NCBI GenBank assembly: GCA_016110215.1 | Contig: JADWQD010000008.1 | Location: 1,798,001 to 1,862,000, forward strand | Reading direction: 5' to 3' | Length of the DNA stretch: 64,000 bases | From: Capronia americana | Lineage: Eukaryota; Ascomycota; Eurotiomycetes; Chaetothyriales; Herpotrichiellaceae | Shown: positions 46,608 to 56,682 of the stretch, piece after piece | Position numbering within the stretch: the stretch's first letter is position 1 | How the letters are laid out: every line of letters starts with the position of its first letter | Program-made: the position numbers and the translations under genes | The notes under the pieces: model-generated | What the model was told of the DNA's origin: nothing | The model's database searches: none | Seen by the model: only the letters and a program-made list of their open reading frames with translations

Positions 46608-47906
46608 TCAGACATCCACCCAGTCGTAAGAGGGCAGTTCCCACTTCGCCTCGGGTCCACCCCCGAACAATTTATACAGCTTCGTCCTGCTCAAAACCCA
46701 CAGTACAGAGTCCCGGACCCCAATCCCCCACAAGGTCTGCGGGAACATGATCTGAGGAAACCCCGGAATCAAGTCCTCCATCTTGGCGTAAGCCGGGCGG
46801 AAGACTTCCTCGTACCTCTCCAAGGCATGGGGGATATCAGCGCTGCTCTGCATCTTCGACAGTTCCCCCGCGAGTATGTACGCGCCCCAAATGGCCAGCG
46901 TCGTTCCAGCACCAAAAGTCGCCCACGCCGCGTCCCCGAGCACCACACCCCGCCCGTTCGTCCATTTCGGCAGCTTCACCTGCACGGCTCGGGCCATGTA
47001 AAAGTCCTGCGCAGTGTCCATGGCCGCTAGCACGCGCTTGGCCTCCCAGCCTGCGTCGTCAAAGTAAGCGTGCAGCATTCTCTTGGTCTCGTCTACACCT
47101 TTTTCCATGGCGTCTTCGACCACGGGATCGCGTTGCCCGCGCGCAGGCATCGTAATGCATAAGTACGCGCCCATGGTGGCCGGGTTCCTGTGCGGCCGGA
47201 TCATGATGCAGAGACCCCTGGGCAGGCTGTAGATCTGCCACATGCGCGAATCGGAAGGGCGGCTCGGGATGCTGAAGAAGGCATTATACTGGCCTAGCAG
47301 GTTGTGGGTGCCCTTGTCGTTATCCTTGTCTCTGTCCTTGACATCGCTATTCTTGTCGTTATGCTCATGCCGGAGGGTCCGCGCCTCCAGGATCATCGGC
47401 CGAGTCCTCGACGTGGATCCGTCGGCCGCGACGACCAGGTCGAAGGTGTCTTCCTTCCCGCTGGCAAATTTGACTTCGACACGAGCGTCCGTGCCCGTCT
47501 GGGTGAGAGAGGCGATGGAGTCGCCGTACATGTACCGGACGTTGCCGAACGGCCTGGTTGCCTGCAGGAAGAGTTCCGACAGATCAGCCCTCAAGATCTC
47601 GTATTCCGCCGTGAACGTCCCGCCGCCGGCGTTGAACCTAGCGACGGGCTTGCCCGCGCGGTTCAAAAACACGGTGCCTTCCTCGGTGGTGTAGCGCGAG
47701 CGGATGGCATCGAGCAAGTTCATGCGTCGGACGATTTCGATGGCCGGGCCATGAAAGTCGATTGCTTGGCCCGTCGCTCTCGGGGTGGGTGATCGTTCAA
47801 CAATCGTGATGGATGCACGTAGCCGGGTCCTGGCGAGCCAGTATGCGAAACAGGGGCCCGCGATGCCTGCTCCTGAGACGAGGACTTTCAGCTGTGGTGC
47901 AGACAT
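46608..47906 (-). CDS. FAD-dependent monooxygenase (aromatic hydroxylase-like)
   Basis: Single exon, 432 residues. It starts with the ADP-binding motif VLVSGAGIAGPCFAYWLA (residues 8-25) and an acidic strand end (TIVERSP). Then come an Arg-containing ILRADLSELF, the DG-type motif VVAADGSTSRTR and the second FAD motif GRGVVLGDAAWATFG. The usual His of GDAAH is Trp here. The overall layout matches class A flavin monooxygenases that hydroxylate aromatic or polyketide substrates with NAD(P)H and O2. Between the DG motif and the substrate domain lies an insertion of about 20 charged residues (HEHNDKNSDVKDRDKDNDKG). The gene is divergent from a 2-oxoglutarate dioxygenase, which suggests a joint oxidative role. 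The natural substrate is unknown. Confidence 0.88.
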   Translation of the reverse strand: MSAPQLKVLVSGAGIAGPCFAYWLARTRLRASITIVERSPTPRATGQAIDFHGPAIEIVRRMNLLDAIRSRYTTEEGTVFLNRAGKPVARFNAGGGTFTAEYEILRADLSELFLQATRPFGNVRYMYGDSIASLTQTGTDARVEVKFASGKEDTFDLVVAADGSTSRTRPMILEARTLRHEHNDKNSDVKDRDKDNDKGTHNLLGQYNAFFSIPSRPSDSRMWQIYSLPRGLCIMIRPHRNPATMGAYLCITMPARGQRDPVVEDAMEKGVDETKRMLHAYFDDAGWEAKRVLAAMDTAQDFYMARAVQVKLPKWTNGRGVVLGDAAWATFGAGTTLAIWGAYILAGELSKMQSSADIPHALERYEEVFRPAYAKMEDLIPGFPQIMFPQTLWGIGVRDSVLWVLSRTKLYKLFGGGPEAKWELPSYDWVDV

Positions 47907-48815
47907 GATTATTTACTGGACTGGGTCGTTATTTATCTTCAGGTCGAAGAGTAGTTAGCCGTACGTACGTGTGCATGGGAATCTGGCTGAAGAGCGCGGA
48001 CATGGACGTGGGAGTGAAGAGGATTTTAAACACGCGAAGGAAGAGAAGAAAGACACTATTATGCACCACTTTCGTAGCAGGGGCATGTCGTAGTGTCGCA
48101 ACGTTGATACCGTCATGGATTTCCATTTTGGTCGTTTCCTACACGGAGCACTTCAAGTGCAGCGTCGCCTGCTTTCACCGTTGTCCCTGTGAAGCGACCG
48201 AAGATACCGGAAGGAGTCAGGGCTCGGGGGGTGTTGGTACTCGGGTGGCATTGGAGGCTCGGACCCGAGCGCGAAAATCTCCGCCAAGTGCCCTCGCGCA
48301 TTCCACTCCCGCCGTGCCTGTGTAGACTCTCAATGACAAGGACCAGCGATGGCGTAGGTATATTGGAAATGAGTTAGTGTAATTAGCTTGTCCGCCTGGC
48401 GAGGCATTGTGGTATGTCGCCGGATGTATGCCGTTGGCCGGGACGCGCCTACGCACCATGTCGGGGCTGGAAAATAGTTCCTCCGTCGCGCGGACATCGT
48501 TGTCCTTCGCCGACGAGCATTCTCCATAGCGCATCATGATCGCAACAAATCTCAGGTCACCATGCTCATGTCACAGGATAATCTACTGAAGGTGCTTCGG
48601 CAAGTTGCCCGCGCGCGTCGATCGTCGCTGCTTCGCCGGCTCAGCGGGATGTTAAGCCGACTGAAGCGGGGTCTCCCACCCGCGGGGACGACTCCCAGAT
48701 GGAGAGATGAGGAGAGATAATTATTTCGTCTTCCTTCATCATCAGTACGCGCGGCGCCACAGACCACACATCAACTTCGGGTTTGCCTAGTAAAAAGTGA
48801 ACAGGAGCGGCAGTC
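47907..48815. other. Divergent promoter of FAD monooxygenase and dioxygenase
   Basis: 909 bases shared by the two oxidase genes. A palindromic GCTCGG-AC-CCGAGC occurs at 48257-48270 and contains the CGG/CCG triplets bound by Zn2Cys6 regulators. No gene was recognised inside. Confidence 0.45.
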
Positions 48816-49929
48816 ATGGTCCTCACAACCTCGCACCATCAATATCCACCCTTTGCGGAAGGGCTGACAACCGCACCGCTTGTCTCGATCTCTCTGAGTA
48901 AGCTAGAGGCCGATGATGCTGCAGAGTCTCGCACTTTCTTCAAGGCCTCAAAGGAGCTCGGCTTCTTCTACCTGAGCATGGAAGGGTCTGCGCTCGGCGA
49001 AAAGCTGGTATCGCAAGCCGAACAACTTCATATCGTGCAAAAGGAGTTCCATAGGCTTCCCGATCAAGAAAAGGACAAGGTAGCCCGAGAAAAGATCGAC
49101 CCCTTCTTCGGGTATCGCCTTCTAGGTAAAACGGAGTTGGAGGATGGCACGGTGCAGCGAAACGAGAATTACAATGTCAATCGGCCTACTCTTCAAATCA
49201 TCTGCCTGGCAGTGTTGCTGACTGTCACCATAGATGCGCAAGGACGACCTTATCGGCAATTGCAAACCTTTGCCGTGCCCGGACCTGATCAAGCGGAACT
49301 GGGACCTGTTAGGGGACTATGCCCGGAACTGCCGAGCCGCCATCGACCTCATGTTTACGCACCTCGAGAAGAACCTGGAGCTACCGTTAGGAACATTCAC
49401 GAAACTACATCGTATCGAGGAGCGATCTGGCGACCACGTAAGGTTCAACAAGACAGCGCCAGGGAAATTCAGCGAGGAGAAAGCCAGGCTTGGCGAGCAT
49501 ACTGACTTTGGCTCGCTCACGATCCTCTTCAACTGGCTGGGTGGACTGCAGATTCGCCTTCCGGAAACCAACGAGTGGGTCTACGTACGGCCTGTCCCTG
49601 GCTCGGCGGTTGTCAATCTTGGGGATGCCTTGGTCAGGTTCACGGCGGGATTGCTGCGCTCGAATGTTCATCGGGTCGTCCCTCCGATGCCGCCGCAGGA
49701 CAAGATCGACCGGCATAGTCTGGTGTTCTTCTCCCGACCCGAAGACTCAGTGGTACTGCGGCGGCTCAAGGGCGGGCTGATCGATCAGCAGCCAGAGTCG
49801 CAGAAGGAGGAGTTGGAGTTGACAAGTGAGGAGTGGATACTGAGACGGAGCGTGGGGGATTTGAAGGGCGTGTATACGCACCAGGGCGGTTTAGAGCTGC
49901 GCGTCCCTCTGGTAGAAGGGAAGGCGTAG
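48816..49929 (+). CDS. 2-oxoglutarate/Fe(II) dioxygenase (isopenicillin N synthase-like)
   Basis: Two exons (48816-49175 and 49234-49929), 351 residues. The N-terminal DIOX_N half has PLVSISLSKLEADDAAESRTF and KELGFFYL; its end is joined across the intron (GTCAAT donor, ATAG acceptor) to MRKDDLIGN. The C-terminal jelly-roll has the iron ligands H209 and D211 (GEHTDFGSLT) and H266 (SNVHRVVPP). The 2-oxoglutarate-binding RxS is R280 and S282 (DRHSLVFF). Such enzymes catalyse hydroxylation, desaturation or ring closure in specialised metabolism or catabolism. The gene is transcribed away from the FAD monooxygenase. No NRPS or PKS backbone gene is near, so a stand-alone detoxifying or catabolic pair is more likely than a biosynthetic cluster. 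Confidence 0.88.
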
Positions 49930-50423
49930 GTGATGGTCAGTGGATGCTTCGGTCTACTGGTGGCCATCATGATATACGACTGCGTATCCATCCGCCGATG
50001 CCGACATGAAACATTATCCCACGAAGCAGGCGGAAGGGTCAATGCGAGCAGACCAACATCATTCGCCTCTCTTTGTTCACGAATTTGTTGTCTGATTATG
50101 GGCAGGATGTGCTCGCCGTCCCACGTCCGTCACACTCCTTCCTCTCACAAGCACAAACAAGTAGTCGTATTTACCTCTCTCTAGCGACCCGAGTAGATAC
50201 AGCTTGGCTGTCTGTGAATTCTCTTTTGCTGATCGGGGTCACTGGGGATGTGAGGGCGAGACCAGCCCACAATGCCAATTAACAACAAGTGCGGCGCGCA
50301 CTCAGCGATGACGTCAACCGCGTTTCTTCAGATCAACGGCTGATGCATTTCTTCTCATCCCCTTCGATTTTGTACAGTCTGTCCCACAGAATATCTTCCT
50401 AGGCTCCTGCCTTTCCGCCGGCC
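49930..50423. other. Intergenic, no gene seen
   Basis: About 490 bases with the 3' end of the dioxygenase and the promoter of the next gene. Nothing specific was recognised. Confidence 0.45.
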
Positions 50424-51682
50424 ATGGCGTGGACAGGTTCATCGCCCCCTACGTCTTTTACTGACCTCCCTGATGACTGCATCCTACTCATCATCGATGA
50501 GCTCGCTAAGTTCCCCTGGTTCCCCCGGTTCCCCCACTGGTCCTATCATCTATCTGAGCACGTCAAGAATCTGTCTCTTGCAAATAAGCGCCTTCGTCAG
50601 CTATGCGAGCCTGCCCTGTTCAAACACTACCGCGGCACTCTTCTCATGTCGCGTTCTGGCAATAGGGGAGGTGCCGGGACATTGAATGCACTTCCCAAGT
50701 CAACCTTTTTCTTGTCCAAGCTAAAGCAAGTGCCTCATCATGTCCACGTTCTCGTCTAACCAGAACAGGGTTTTCCAAATCACCCTGTTGCAAAATGTCG
50801 ATTCTGGCTTCTATGCTAGGTTTGTAACGACTCTCACGGCAATGAACCAGCTATCTCAACTCAAGATCAGCCTGTGCGATAACATCGTTGGGTCTTCCCG
50901 CCTCCGCAGGGAGTTCCAGAGGACGCACGCCATACTTCCCACAGTCGAGGTATTACATCTCACAGCAGTACCTGATTCAGACGTCATCCTCCTGGCTTGC
51001 CCTCAATTGAAGACGTTCGTCGCCGAAGACTTGACGCGGGATTGGAAGCGAACATTGGCAGCTATTCCCTCTCTACAACGTCTCCGCCATCTCGAGGTTA
51101 AGAAGAACCATACCAATTGGACACCCCGGTCCCTTAAAGGTAGGCCTTTACAGATCTGGCTGAGTAGTACTCTAAAATGAAACAGAGATGATGCCTTACG
51201 TCCAAAATGTTGCAGGACTGCATATCGAAGGACATCTCTACAGGGTTCAGCTGAGCGTATGTATAGCTAGCGGAGTCCGACTTAGATTCTGACGAAATGA
51301 AATACAGACTCTTGCCTCGGAATTTCAAGCTCTCCCTCATCTCTCAATCCTCTCTATCACATCCACACAATGGTTCAAGCCAAGTTCTCCGACAGAATTC
51401 GAAGCCGACATGGATGATGGTGAACGGTGGATTTACTTGCTAAAAAAGCAGGACAAACACCACCTCAGCGAAGACCCAACTGAGGTTGCTACAGAGTTCT
51501 TCGCTCTATGTCGACACCTGACGGTGTTACGTGTGCTTCAATATCGATGGAACGAGAAATACCGCTGTGAGCGCGACGGGGATGGTGGTGTCAGAGCCGT
51601 CAAGCATATCGAAAGTGCAGATGATTGGGATGGTGTTCCAACAATGTTCTCTAAGACTTGGAAGAGGAATGATGAGTTGTAG
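50424..51682 (+). CDS. F-box-like protein
   Basis: Four exons: 50424-50698, 50769-51139, 51186-51256 and 51308-51682; 363 residues. Near the N-terminus is a short F-box-type helix (FTDLPDDCILLIIDELAKF...NLSLANKRLRQLCEPALFKHY). This is the module that docks substrates to Skp1-Cullin ubiquitin ligases. Downstream there are leucine-rich, weakly repeated segments (LSQLKISLCDNIVG, VEVLHLTAVPDSDVILLACPQLKTFVAED, LRHLEVKKN, LHIEGHLYRVQL, HLSILSITSTQWF) as in fungal F-box proteins with degenerate LRRs. The donor of intron 1 is uncertain. GTCAAC at 50699 gives a 70-base intron and is preferred; GTGCCT at 50726 would give only 34 bases. Confidence 0.72.
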
Positions 51683-52001
51683 CTATAGCTACCAGGCAAG
51701 CTTGGGAGTTCAACCGCTCACAAATTGCTCATAGAGATGCGGATTGGGCTTCAGCGTCATTGTACAGAAGAATTGTCGAGCCACAAAAGGAGCCAACTTC
51801 TTTACAGCCGCACGACTGTCGCTTCACCACCATCCTTTTACTTTGACACCGTGACTGCGCGGCAGAGACGGATGACCACAAAGACAATCTCATTTTTTGG
51901 ACATGCCTGGTCTATCTAGCAAAATTCTCTTCCCGCCAGCCTTCGGAGCACGATCTCTTTGAACGTCCAGATTCATATCCAGAACTGTGGCGATCACAAT
52001 C
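51683..52001. other. Intergenic, no gene seen
   Basis: About 320 bases between two plus-strand genes. Nothing recognised. Confidence 0.45.
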
Positions 52002-52769
52002 ATGAGGCAGATAGGGCCTGGTCTCAAAGACAAACAACCTGAAGCAGCAATGTCATCCAAATCACCCTCTCGAGCTGAAAAGGCCGAAACCAAGATCTCG
52101 CAAGACGGCCTCATTCATCAATCGCCTTCTGCCAATACCAACACTCGGGAATACATGGATGATCCAAGCCGCCCGGACCTTATCGAGACATCCTCGACCC
52201 CCCGAACATCACCAAGTGAGCAGAACGCCGAAGCTGCTACACAGCTCGAGCGAAGCCGCGCCATCGTCATGCTCGCTACTGGGTCGAGTGTCAAGCCTAC
52301 GGTTGAAGAATGGGCACAGTGTCTCGCGGAAGACGACTTCGTTCGACACATGACACTCTGCTGGCTCCGTTCTCACTCCGGTCTCGAGGCAGAATTGCAC
52401 CAGCAACACCAGATAACGGTCACCAATGCCGACAACGAAGCCGATGAGACGATGGTACATGCTGCCAAAGAAAAGGCAGCCGCCGTTGACAAGGAACTCA
52501 ATCGCATAGCGGAGGAGATGAGCGAGTCTGAAGATAGTGGCCACCAGCAAACATGTCGCCCGCAACAACTAGACAAAAAACAACTGGACGACAAACAGGA
52601 AAACGCGCCGGTTGCCAACGGCCACTTCAATCTGAGCCTGGTATTGTTGGTTGTCTCTTCCGTGGCTGCCGTGATATTGGCCTCAGTGGTTTTTCTCCTG
52701 GAAGATCAACGAGCACAACTCATGGTTCCCTGGCTGGCACCGGTGACGCGGGTAGACATGAGCTACTAG
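52002..52769 (+). CDS. Hypothetical protein with C-terminal membrane anchor (first of three)
   Basis: Single exon, 255 residues from the ATG at 52002, or 239 from the ATG at 52050 (the frame opens upstream with a GTG only). It is Ser/Thr/Glu-rich for about 95 residues. A helical core follows (PTVEEWAQCLAEDDFVRHMTLCWLRS, EAELHQQHQI, MVHAAKEKAAAVDKELNRIAEEM), then a Gln/Lys/Asp linker and one hydrophobic helix near the C-terminus (NLSLVLLVVSSVAAVILASVVFLL) with a 28-residue tail. This is the layout of a C-terminally anchored, largely cytosolic protein. No family is recognised. The next two genes have the same architecture but no obvious shared sequence. Confidence 0.6.
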   Translation: MRQIGPGLKDKQPEAAMSSKSPSRAEKAETKISQDGLIHQSPSANTNTREYMDDPSRPDLIETSSTPRTSPSEQNAEAATQLERSRAIVMLATGSSVKPTVEEWAQCLAEDDFVRHMTLCWLRSHSGLEAELHQQHQITVTNADNEADETMVHAAKEKAAAVDKELNRIAEEMSESEDSGHQQTCRPQQLDKKQLDDKQENAPVANGHFNLSLVLLVVSSVAAVILASVVFLLEDQRAQLMVPWLAPVTRVDMSY

Positions 52770-53460
52770 CTATTGAGGCCGTCTGAAGGAAAAGGCCGTG
52801 ATTCATCACCTTACGGTGGACTCCGCTGGTATGGCGAAACAGAGAGGCCAAAGGCCTTTGAAGAGCTGGACTACTTCGCTGGAGACACAAGGATGGTTCC
52901 TTTGAGGACAAGAGCCTCGGGCAGCATTGACCACCTTGTTTGGAGCGCCACGCTGCTTTAGGAGGCATTCACAATGACATTGAAGTGCAAGATGCCTGGT
53001 ACTGAGCCCACAACGACACGGACGGCAACAGGACCACTGGATAGTACATGAAGAGAATTGGGCAGATCGAGCTACCTTACTCATTTTATGGTTGGCGTCG
53101 GTGTCTTCAAGTTCCCAAGGCGGTGCCCGTCCTCTTTGGCAGTATCCGAGCTGGTCGATGTACCGGGCGTCCACACGACGTTGATGGCAGACAGGCAATT
53201 CAAGTGAAGACACCCGATTATTTCCGGTCAGTTACCAGCCCCCGGGATGGCCCGTCTGTGCAAGGTGAATATCTTCACACTCAGAGATGGTGTGTGTCGT
53301 CCCCTGCTACGTAACCTTCCTCCGTGTTCTCCTCCTGTCCATCGATCTTCTCAGATCGGCCCTTCACAAAGACAGAATTCCCATCTTCCACCCTATATCT
53401 GATATCATATTCTACTAAACACCCCCACATCTTTACGCGTCGGGCGCGCAAGGCGTAACA
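52770..53460. other. Intergenic, no gene seen
   Basis: About 690 bases. Frames of both strands overlap with no family motif. Confidence 0.4.
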
Positions 53461-54282
53461 ATGGCAAACATAATGCAGCCCGCGCTTCCCGATCTGGCGT
53501 CCATACCACCAAGACGGATCAGACCATCGCGAGCGACCAAAAGTGACCCATTGCCATTTGTCACCGACAAGGCTTCCATCCTGGCTTCTCGCAGTCCTTC
53601 CGTCTCTCCCGAACACTCGCGCGCGAACTCATTCAGCACCTCAGAGCCACAACCAGAATTCAGATCGATATATTCAACTCTTGGCGCCGTGGCCCATCAT
53701 CCATCATCCAGCGCTGAAGACGCCGACAGCTCACCCAAAACCACCAACTCACCGCAGGAAACTTTCCGCGAGGACTTTCAGTCAGCTGGATTCACCATGG
53801 TTAGACAAAAATCATCCAATTTCGTGCCGCAGGCCACACCAAATGAAGAAGCACCTACCGCCACCGTCACCGGCTCCAGGTACAGTGTCCTGGCAATCGA
53901 AGAACCTGAATCCGACGAAGACGTGGATTGCGAGGCGCCAGACGCTTCACGGCTGGTCATAGCAGAGAAACAGCCTACCAACAATAAGAAGAAGAATCAG
54001 AAGCCGAAGAAGAACAAGAAGAAGCGCGCTGACGTCAAACCTCGTGGCCACGGTCAAGCCGACGCCGCGCCAGACCGACATGACGAAAAGTTCTGGAAAA
54101 TGGTGCAACAACGCAAACCGAAGGCAGGCGCTAAAGGAGGAGCCAAAGCGAAGGAGAACGTCGGCCGTGGAAGACGCTTGCTCAAAATCTTACTTCGACC
54201 GGAGATCCTGATCCTCATTGCCTGGTTCGTTGTTGCGACGCTGGTCAAGAGAATCTTCAAGATCCAGGTCGGACACAATTAA
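53461..54282 (+). CDS. Lys-rich hypothetical protein with C-terminal membrane anchor (second of three)
   Basis: Single exon, 273 residues. A Ser/Pro-rich, probably disordered N-terminus contains many SP/TP sites. A short conserved-looking block reads SRYSVLAIEEPESDEDVD. A lysine-rich stretch (KKKNQKPKKNKKKRADVK) and DRHDEKFWKMVQQRKPK precede a basic linker. A terminal hydrophobic helix (ILLRPEILILIAWFVVATLV, about 247-265) carries a short basic tail (KRIFKIQVGHN), as in tail-anchored ER or outer nuclear membrane proteins. The basic cluster beside the anchor may bind RNA, ribosomes or acidic lipids; this is inference. The stop is followed after only eight bases by the duplicated DNA described below. 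Confidence 0.62.
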   Translation: MANIMQPALPDLASIPPRRIRPSRATKSDPLPFVTDKASILASRSPSVSPEHSRANSFSTSEPQPEFRSIYSTLGAVAHHPSSSAEDADSSPKTTNSPQETFREDFQSAGFTMVRQKSSNFVPQATPNEEAPTATVTGSRYSVLAIEEPESDEDVDCEAPDASRLVIAEKQPTNNKKKNQKPKKNKKKRADVKPRGHGQADAAPDRHDEKFWKMVQQRKPKAGAKGGAKAKENVGRGRRLLKILLRPEILILIAWFVVATLVKRIFKIQVGHN

Positions 54283-55494
54283 GAGGGAGAAACATATCCA
54301 AAGGACAGAATCGCGAGGTGCAATGCCGTGTCGTGTCTTGTCTACGCGGAGTCTACAGACTTTCCTGGGGACTTGCTCAAAATCGGCGCATTGAGCGCTG
54401 GCCGACGCAAAACGCCATAAGCAGGGACAGCTTGTACACGGAGACGGAAGCATGCAATTGTCAATGGACAAGAAGCACGCTGCTGGTTGTCCTTTTCTTT
54501 TTCTTTCATTTCACAGTACTACGAACTCGGCTTTGGATCGGTAGCCATGTTTGCTGAGTCCTGTTGTCGACCGACCGACTGAGTTGGATGAGAGATCAGT
54601 CCGGGGCAACACGACACGGCATTGCACCTCGCGATTCTGTCCTTTGGATATGTTTCTGGGGACTTGCTCAAAATCGGCGCATTGAGCGCTGGCCGACGCA
54701 AAACGCCATAAGCAGGGACAGCTTGTACACGGAGACGGAAGCATGCAATTGTCAATGGACAAGAAGCACGCTGCTGGTTGTCCTTTTCTTTTTCTTTCAT
54801 TTCACAGTACTACGAACTCGGCTTTGGATCGGTAGCCATGTTTGCTGAGTCCTGTTGTCGACCGACCGACTGAGTTGGATGAGAGATCAGTCCGGGGCAG
54901 GAGTCTCCACGATAGCCAGGGAACAGATAACACAGTCGACCAATCAAGAAATTAACCATTCTTTGGAGCATAGCTCTTATTTGTCTTTGTCCCCTCAAGT
55001 CGTCTACTAATATCCGCATTATTTCATGAGATTCTCTTGTCCACTCTCATTCATGCAGTTGCTGACAATGACATTAAACCTGTGGTTAAGACCTCATGGT
55101 CTCTATCAGGCCTTCACACTCTGTAGCTGCACAAGGAGCACAAACCTCAGATCGGACATCAATAAGACCTGGCGTGGTTCGTAAAGCAGAAGTGAGGTAG
55201 AGTTAAGTAGAGCCTTGTGTTCTGTTACTTCTGCTACCTTTATGAAAAGGACAACAGACATGTAACCTGACTTCTCTTGACTTCACTTCACTTCACTTTA
55301 ACTGCGCAGTATCCACCTTACAAACTGCTACGAGTCTGACAGTAGATACATTTTGTAGCTTCTAGGTCTTCTTCCTCCTCACTCTTGCGGTTTTCTTCAA
55401 TCCTCAGCTCGCCTTCTCAGAACTCTCACTTTCTTACATCTCTTTTCCAATATCAGTGGATTCTATCACCACTGGAAGTCATACATAAATCAAA
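54283..55494. other. Intergenic with compound duplication
   Basis: After the duplicated block (to 54899) there are about 600 bases of C/T-rich DNA, including imperfect ACTTC repeats (about 55270-55298) leading to the next gene. No gene was recognised. Confidence 0.45.
54290..54899. repeat. Compound duplication: 244-bp direct repeat plus 47-bp inverted repeat
   Basis: Unit X occurs at 54365-54608 and 54656-54899 (offset 291), essentially identical over 244 bases. Unit A (54290-54336) recurs as its exact reverse complement at 54609-54655, exactly between the two X copies. The order is A - 28 bases - X - inverted A - X. The near identity shows the event is recent. No ORF of the type expected for a transposon is inside. 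The segment begins 8 bases after the stop codon of the preceding gene and therefore forms most of its 3' UTR. Confidence 0.9.
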
Positions 55495-56682
55495 ATGTCT
55501 CAATACGATCTCCCAGCAACCATTCTTTCGAACTCTGCGCGTAGGTGCATCAGGAGATCTACCTCAACCCCGAATCTGCCAATATGTTCTCTGGCGTCCG
55601 AAAGCCTGACCAGCCAGACCTGCGTTACCCCAGATCCATTTCCTCTTCCCAACCGCACTCTCAACCCAAAAGATCTCAACCCGGCATTATCGAGTCCTCA
55701 CTCCTCGGTCCTCACTCCTCCACCGCCACTGGAGCTGGAGTACAAGAAATTCGTCAGAGCTTGGACCCTCATTGCAGCGGGTCGGCATCCCCAAGATGTT
55801 GTCGACCAACTCAATGGCTCGGGGACGCACTCCTCCAACGACTCGTCAGCCGACAATATCACAGTTTACGACTTGGTCACGCACATGGCGCGGATGCGGG
55901 CACACTCATGGGACGTCTCGGACGAAGTTATCGCCCATGAGCGCATGATGATGTACATGGTGCCTGTGAAGACCAAGGATGGGGTGCATATGCTGCAGAA
56001 GGATGAAGACGGGTGGTTTCGGCTGATGAAGAAGGAGGACATAACTGCAGAGAGGTACGGCATTGCAGTGACCGAGGTTGAAGACGGTACGGCACTCCTC
56101 GACCACAACGGGCATATCGCAGATCCCAAGGGCGAGAGGTACATTCCACCAGCTACCAACGCGGCGCAGTCGACTTCTCAAAACGGTCAAGGTCTGCAGG
56201 ACATCGAGTCCCCCAACGCATCAGGAGCCAGTGTCGCTGAAGGCAATCGGAAGGAGAACCGGCATCACTTTGAAGAGACCTTGACTCAGGCGTCCTCTCC
56301 AAGGCAGTCAGATACGTTGTTGGGATCTGGGCACAACACGCTGTCGCTTGAGGAGGTGGAAGACGATGACTGTGCCGAAGATGTCACCACGGCTGAGAAA
56401 TATGGCGGTCAGGAGGTTCCCGGTACAGCAGCTCCAAAGAAGAACAAAAACAAGAGACACAGGAACAAGAGAAAGAGAAGCCACAAGCCACAGTCCGGCG
56501 TTGAAGCAGGGTCTTGCGCGGCATTGGCACAGTGGGGCAGTCTCTGGCAATTGCCGGACCTGGCGGACCACGAGGATCCAGCGCCCTCCGGAATCAATCT
56601 TGGGACTTACTTGCAGTTTCTCATCTACTTCTACCTACTGGCACTGGCTAGGTGCTGCGCGGTTTTAGTTTTGATGAACTGA
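55495..56682 (+). CDS. Hypothetical protein with C-terminal membrane anchor (third of three)
   Basis: Single exon, 395 residues. A Ser/Pro-rich start is followed by a helical, probably globular region (LELEYKKFVRAWTLIAAGRHPQDVV; ITVYDLVTHMARMRAHSWDVSDEV; HERMMMYMVPVKTKDGVHML; DGWFRLMKKEDITAERYGI). Next is an acidic low-complexity stretch (LSLEEVEDDDCAEDV), a Lys/Arg-rich run (KKNKNKRHRNKRKRSHK) and finally a C-terminal hydrophobic helix (YLQFLIYFYLLALARCCAVLVL) with a two-residue tail. No family recognised. The basic run and terminal anchor recall the preceding gene and suggest analogous topology. The ATG at 55495 follows a C/T-rich leader and an A-rich Kozak-like context (AAAATG). Confidence 0.62.
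   Translation: MSQYDLPATILSNSARRCIRRSTSTPNLPICSLASESLTSQTCVTPDPFPLPNRTLNPKDLNPALSSPHSSVLTPPPPLELEYKKFVRAWTLIAAGRHPQDVVDQLNGSGTHSSNDSSADNITVYDLVTHMARMRAHSWDVSDEVIAHERMMMYMVPVKTKDGVHMLQKDEDGWFRLMKKEDITAERYGIAVTEVEDGTALLDHNGHIADPKGERYIPPATNAAQSTSQNGQGLQDIESPNASGASVAEGNRKENRHHFEETLTQASSPRQSDTLLGSGHNTLSLEEVEDDDCAEDVTTAEKYGGQEVPGTAAPKKNKNKRHRNKRKRSHKPQSGVEAGSCAALAQWGSLWQLPDLADHEDPAPSGINLGTYLQFLIYFYLLALARCCAVLVLMN

Noticed and set aside
54318..55019. Open frames repeated twice within the duplicated block
   Set aside because: They only repeat because the DNA is duplicated, occur on both strands, and have no family motif.
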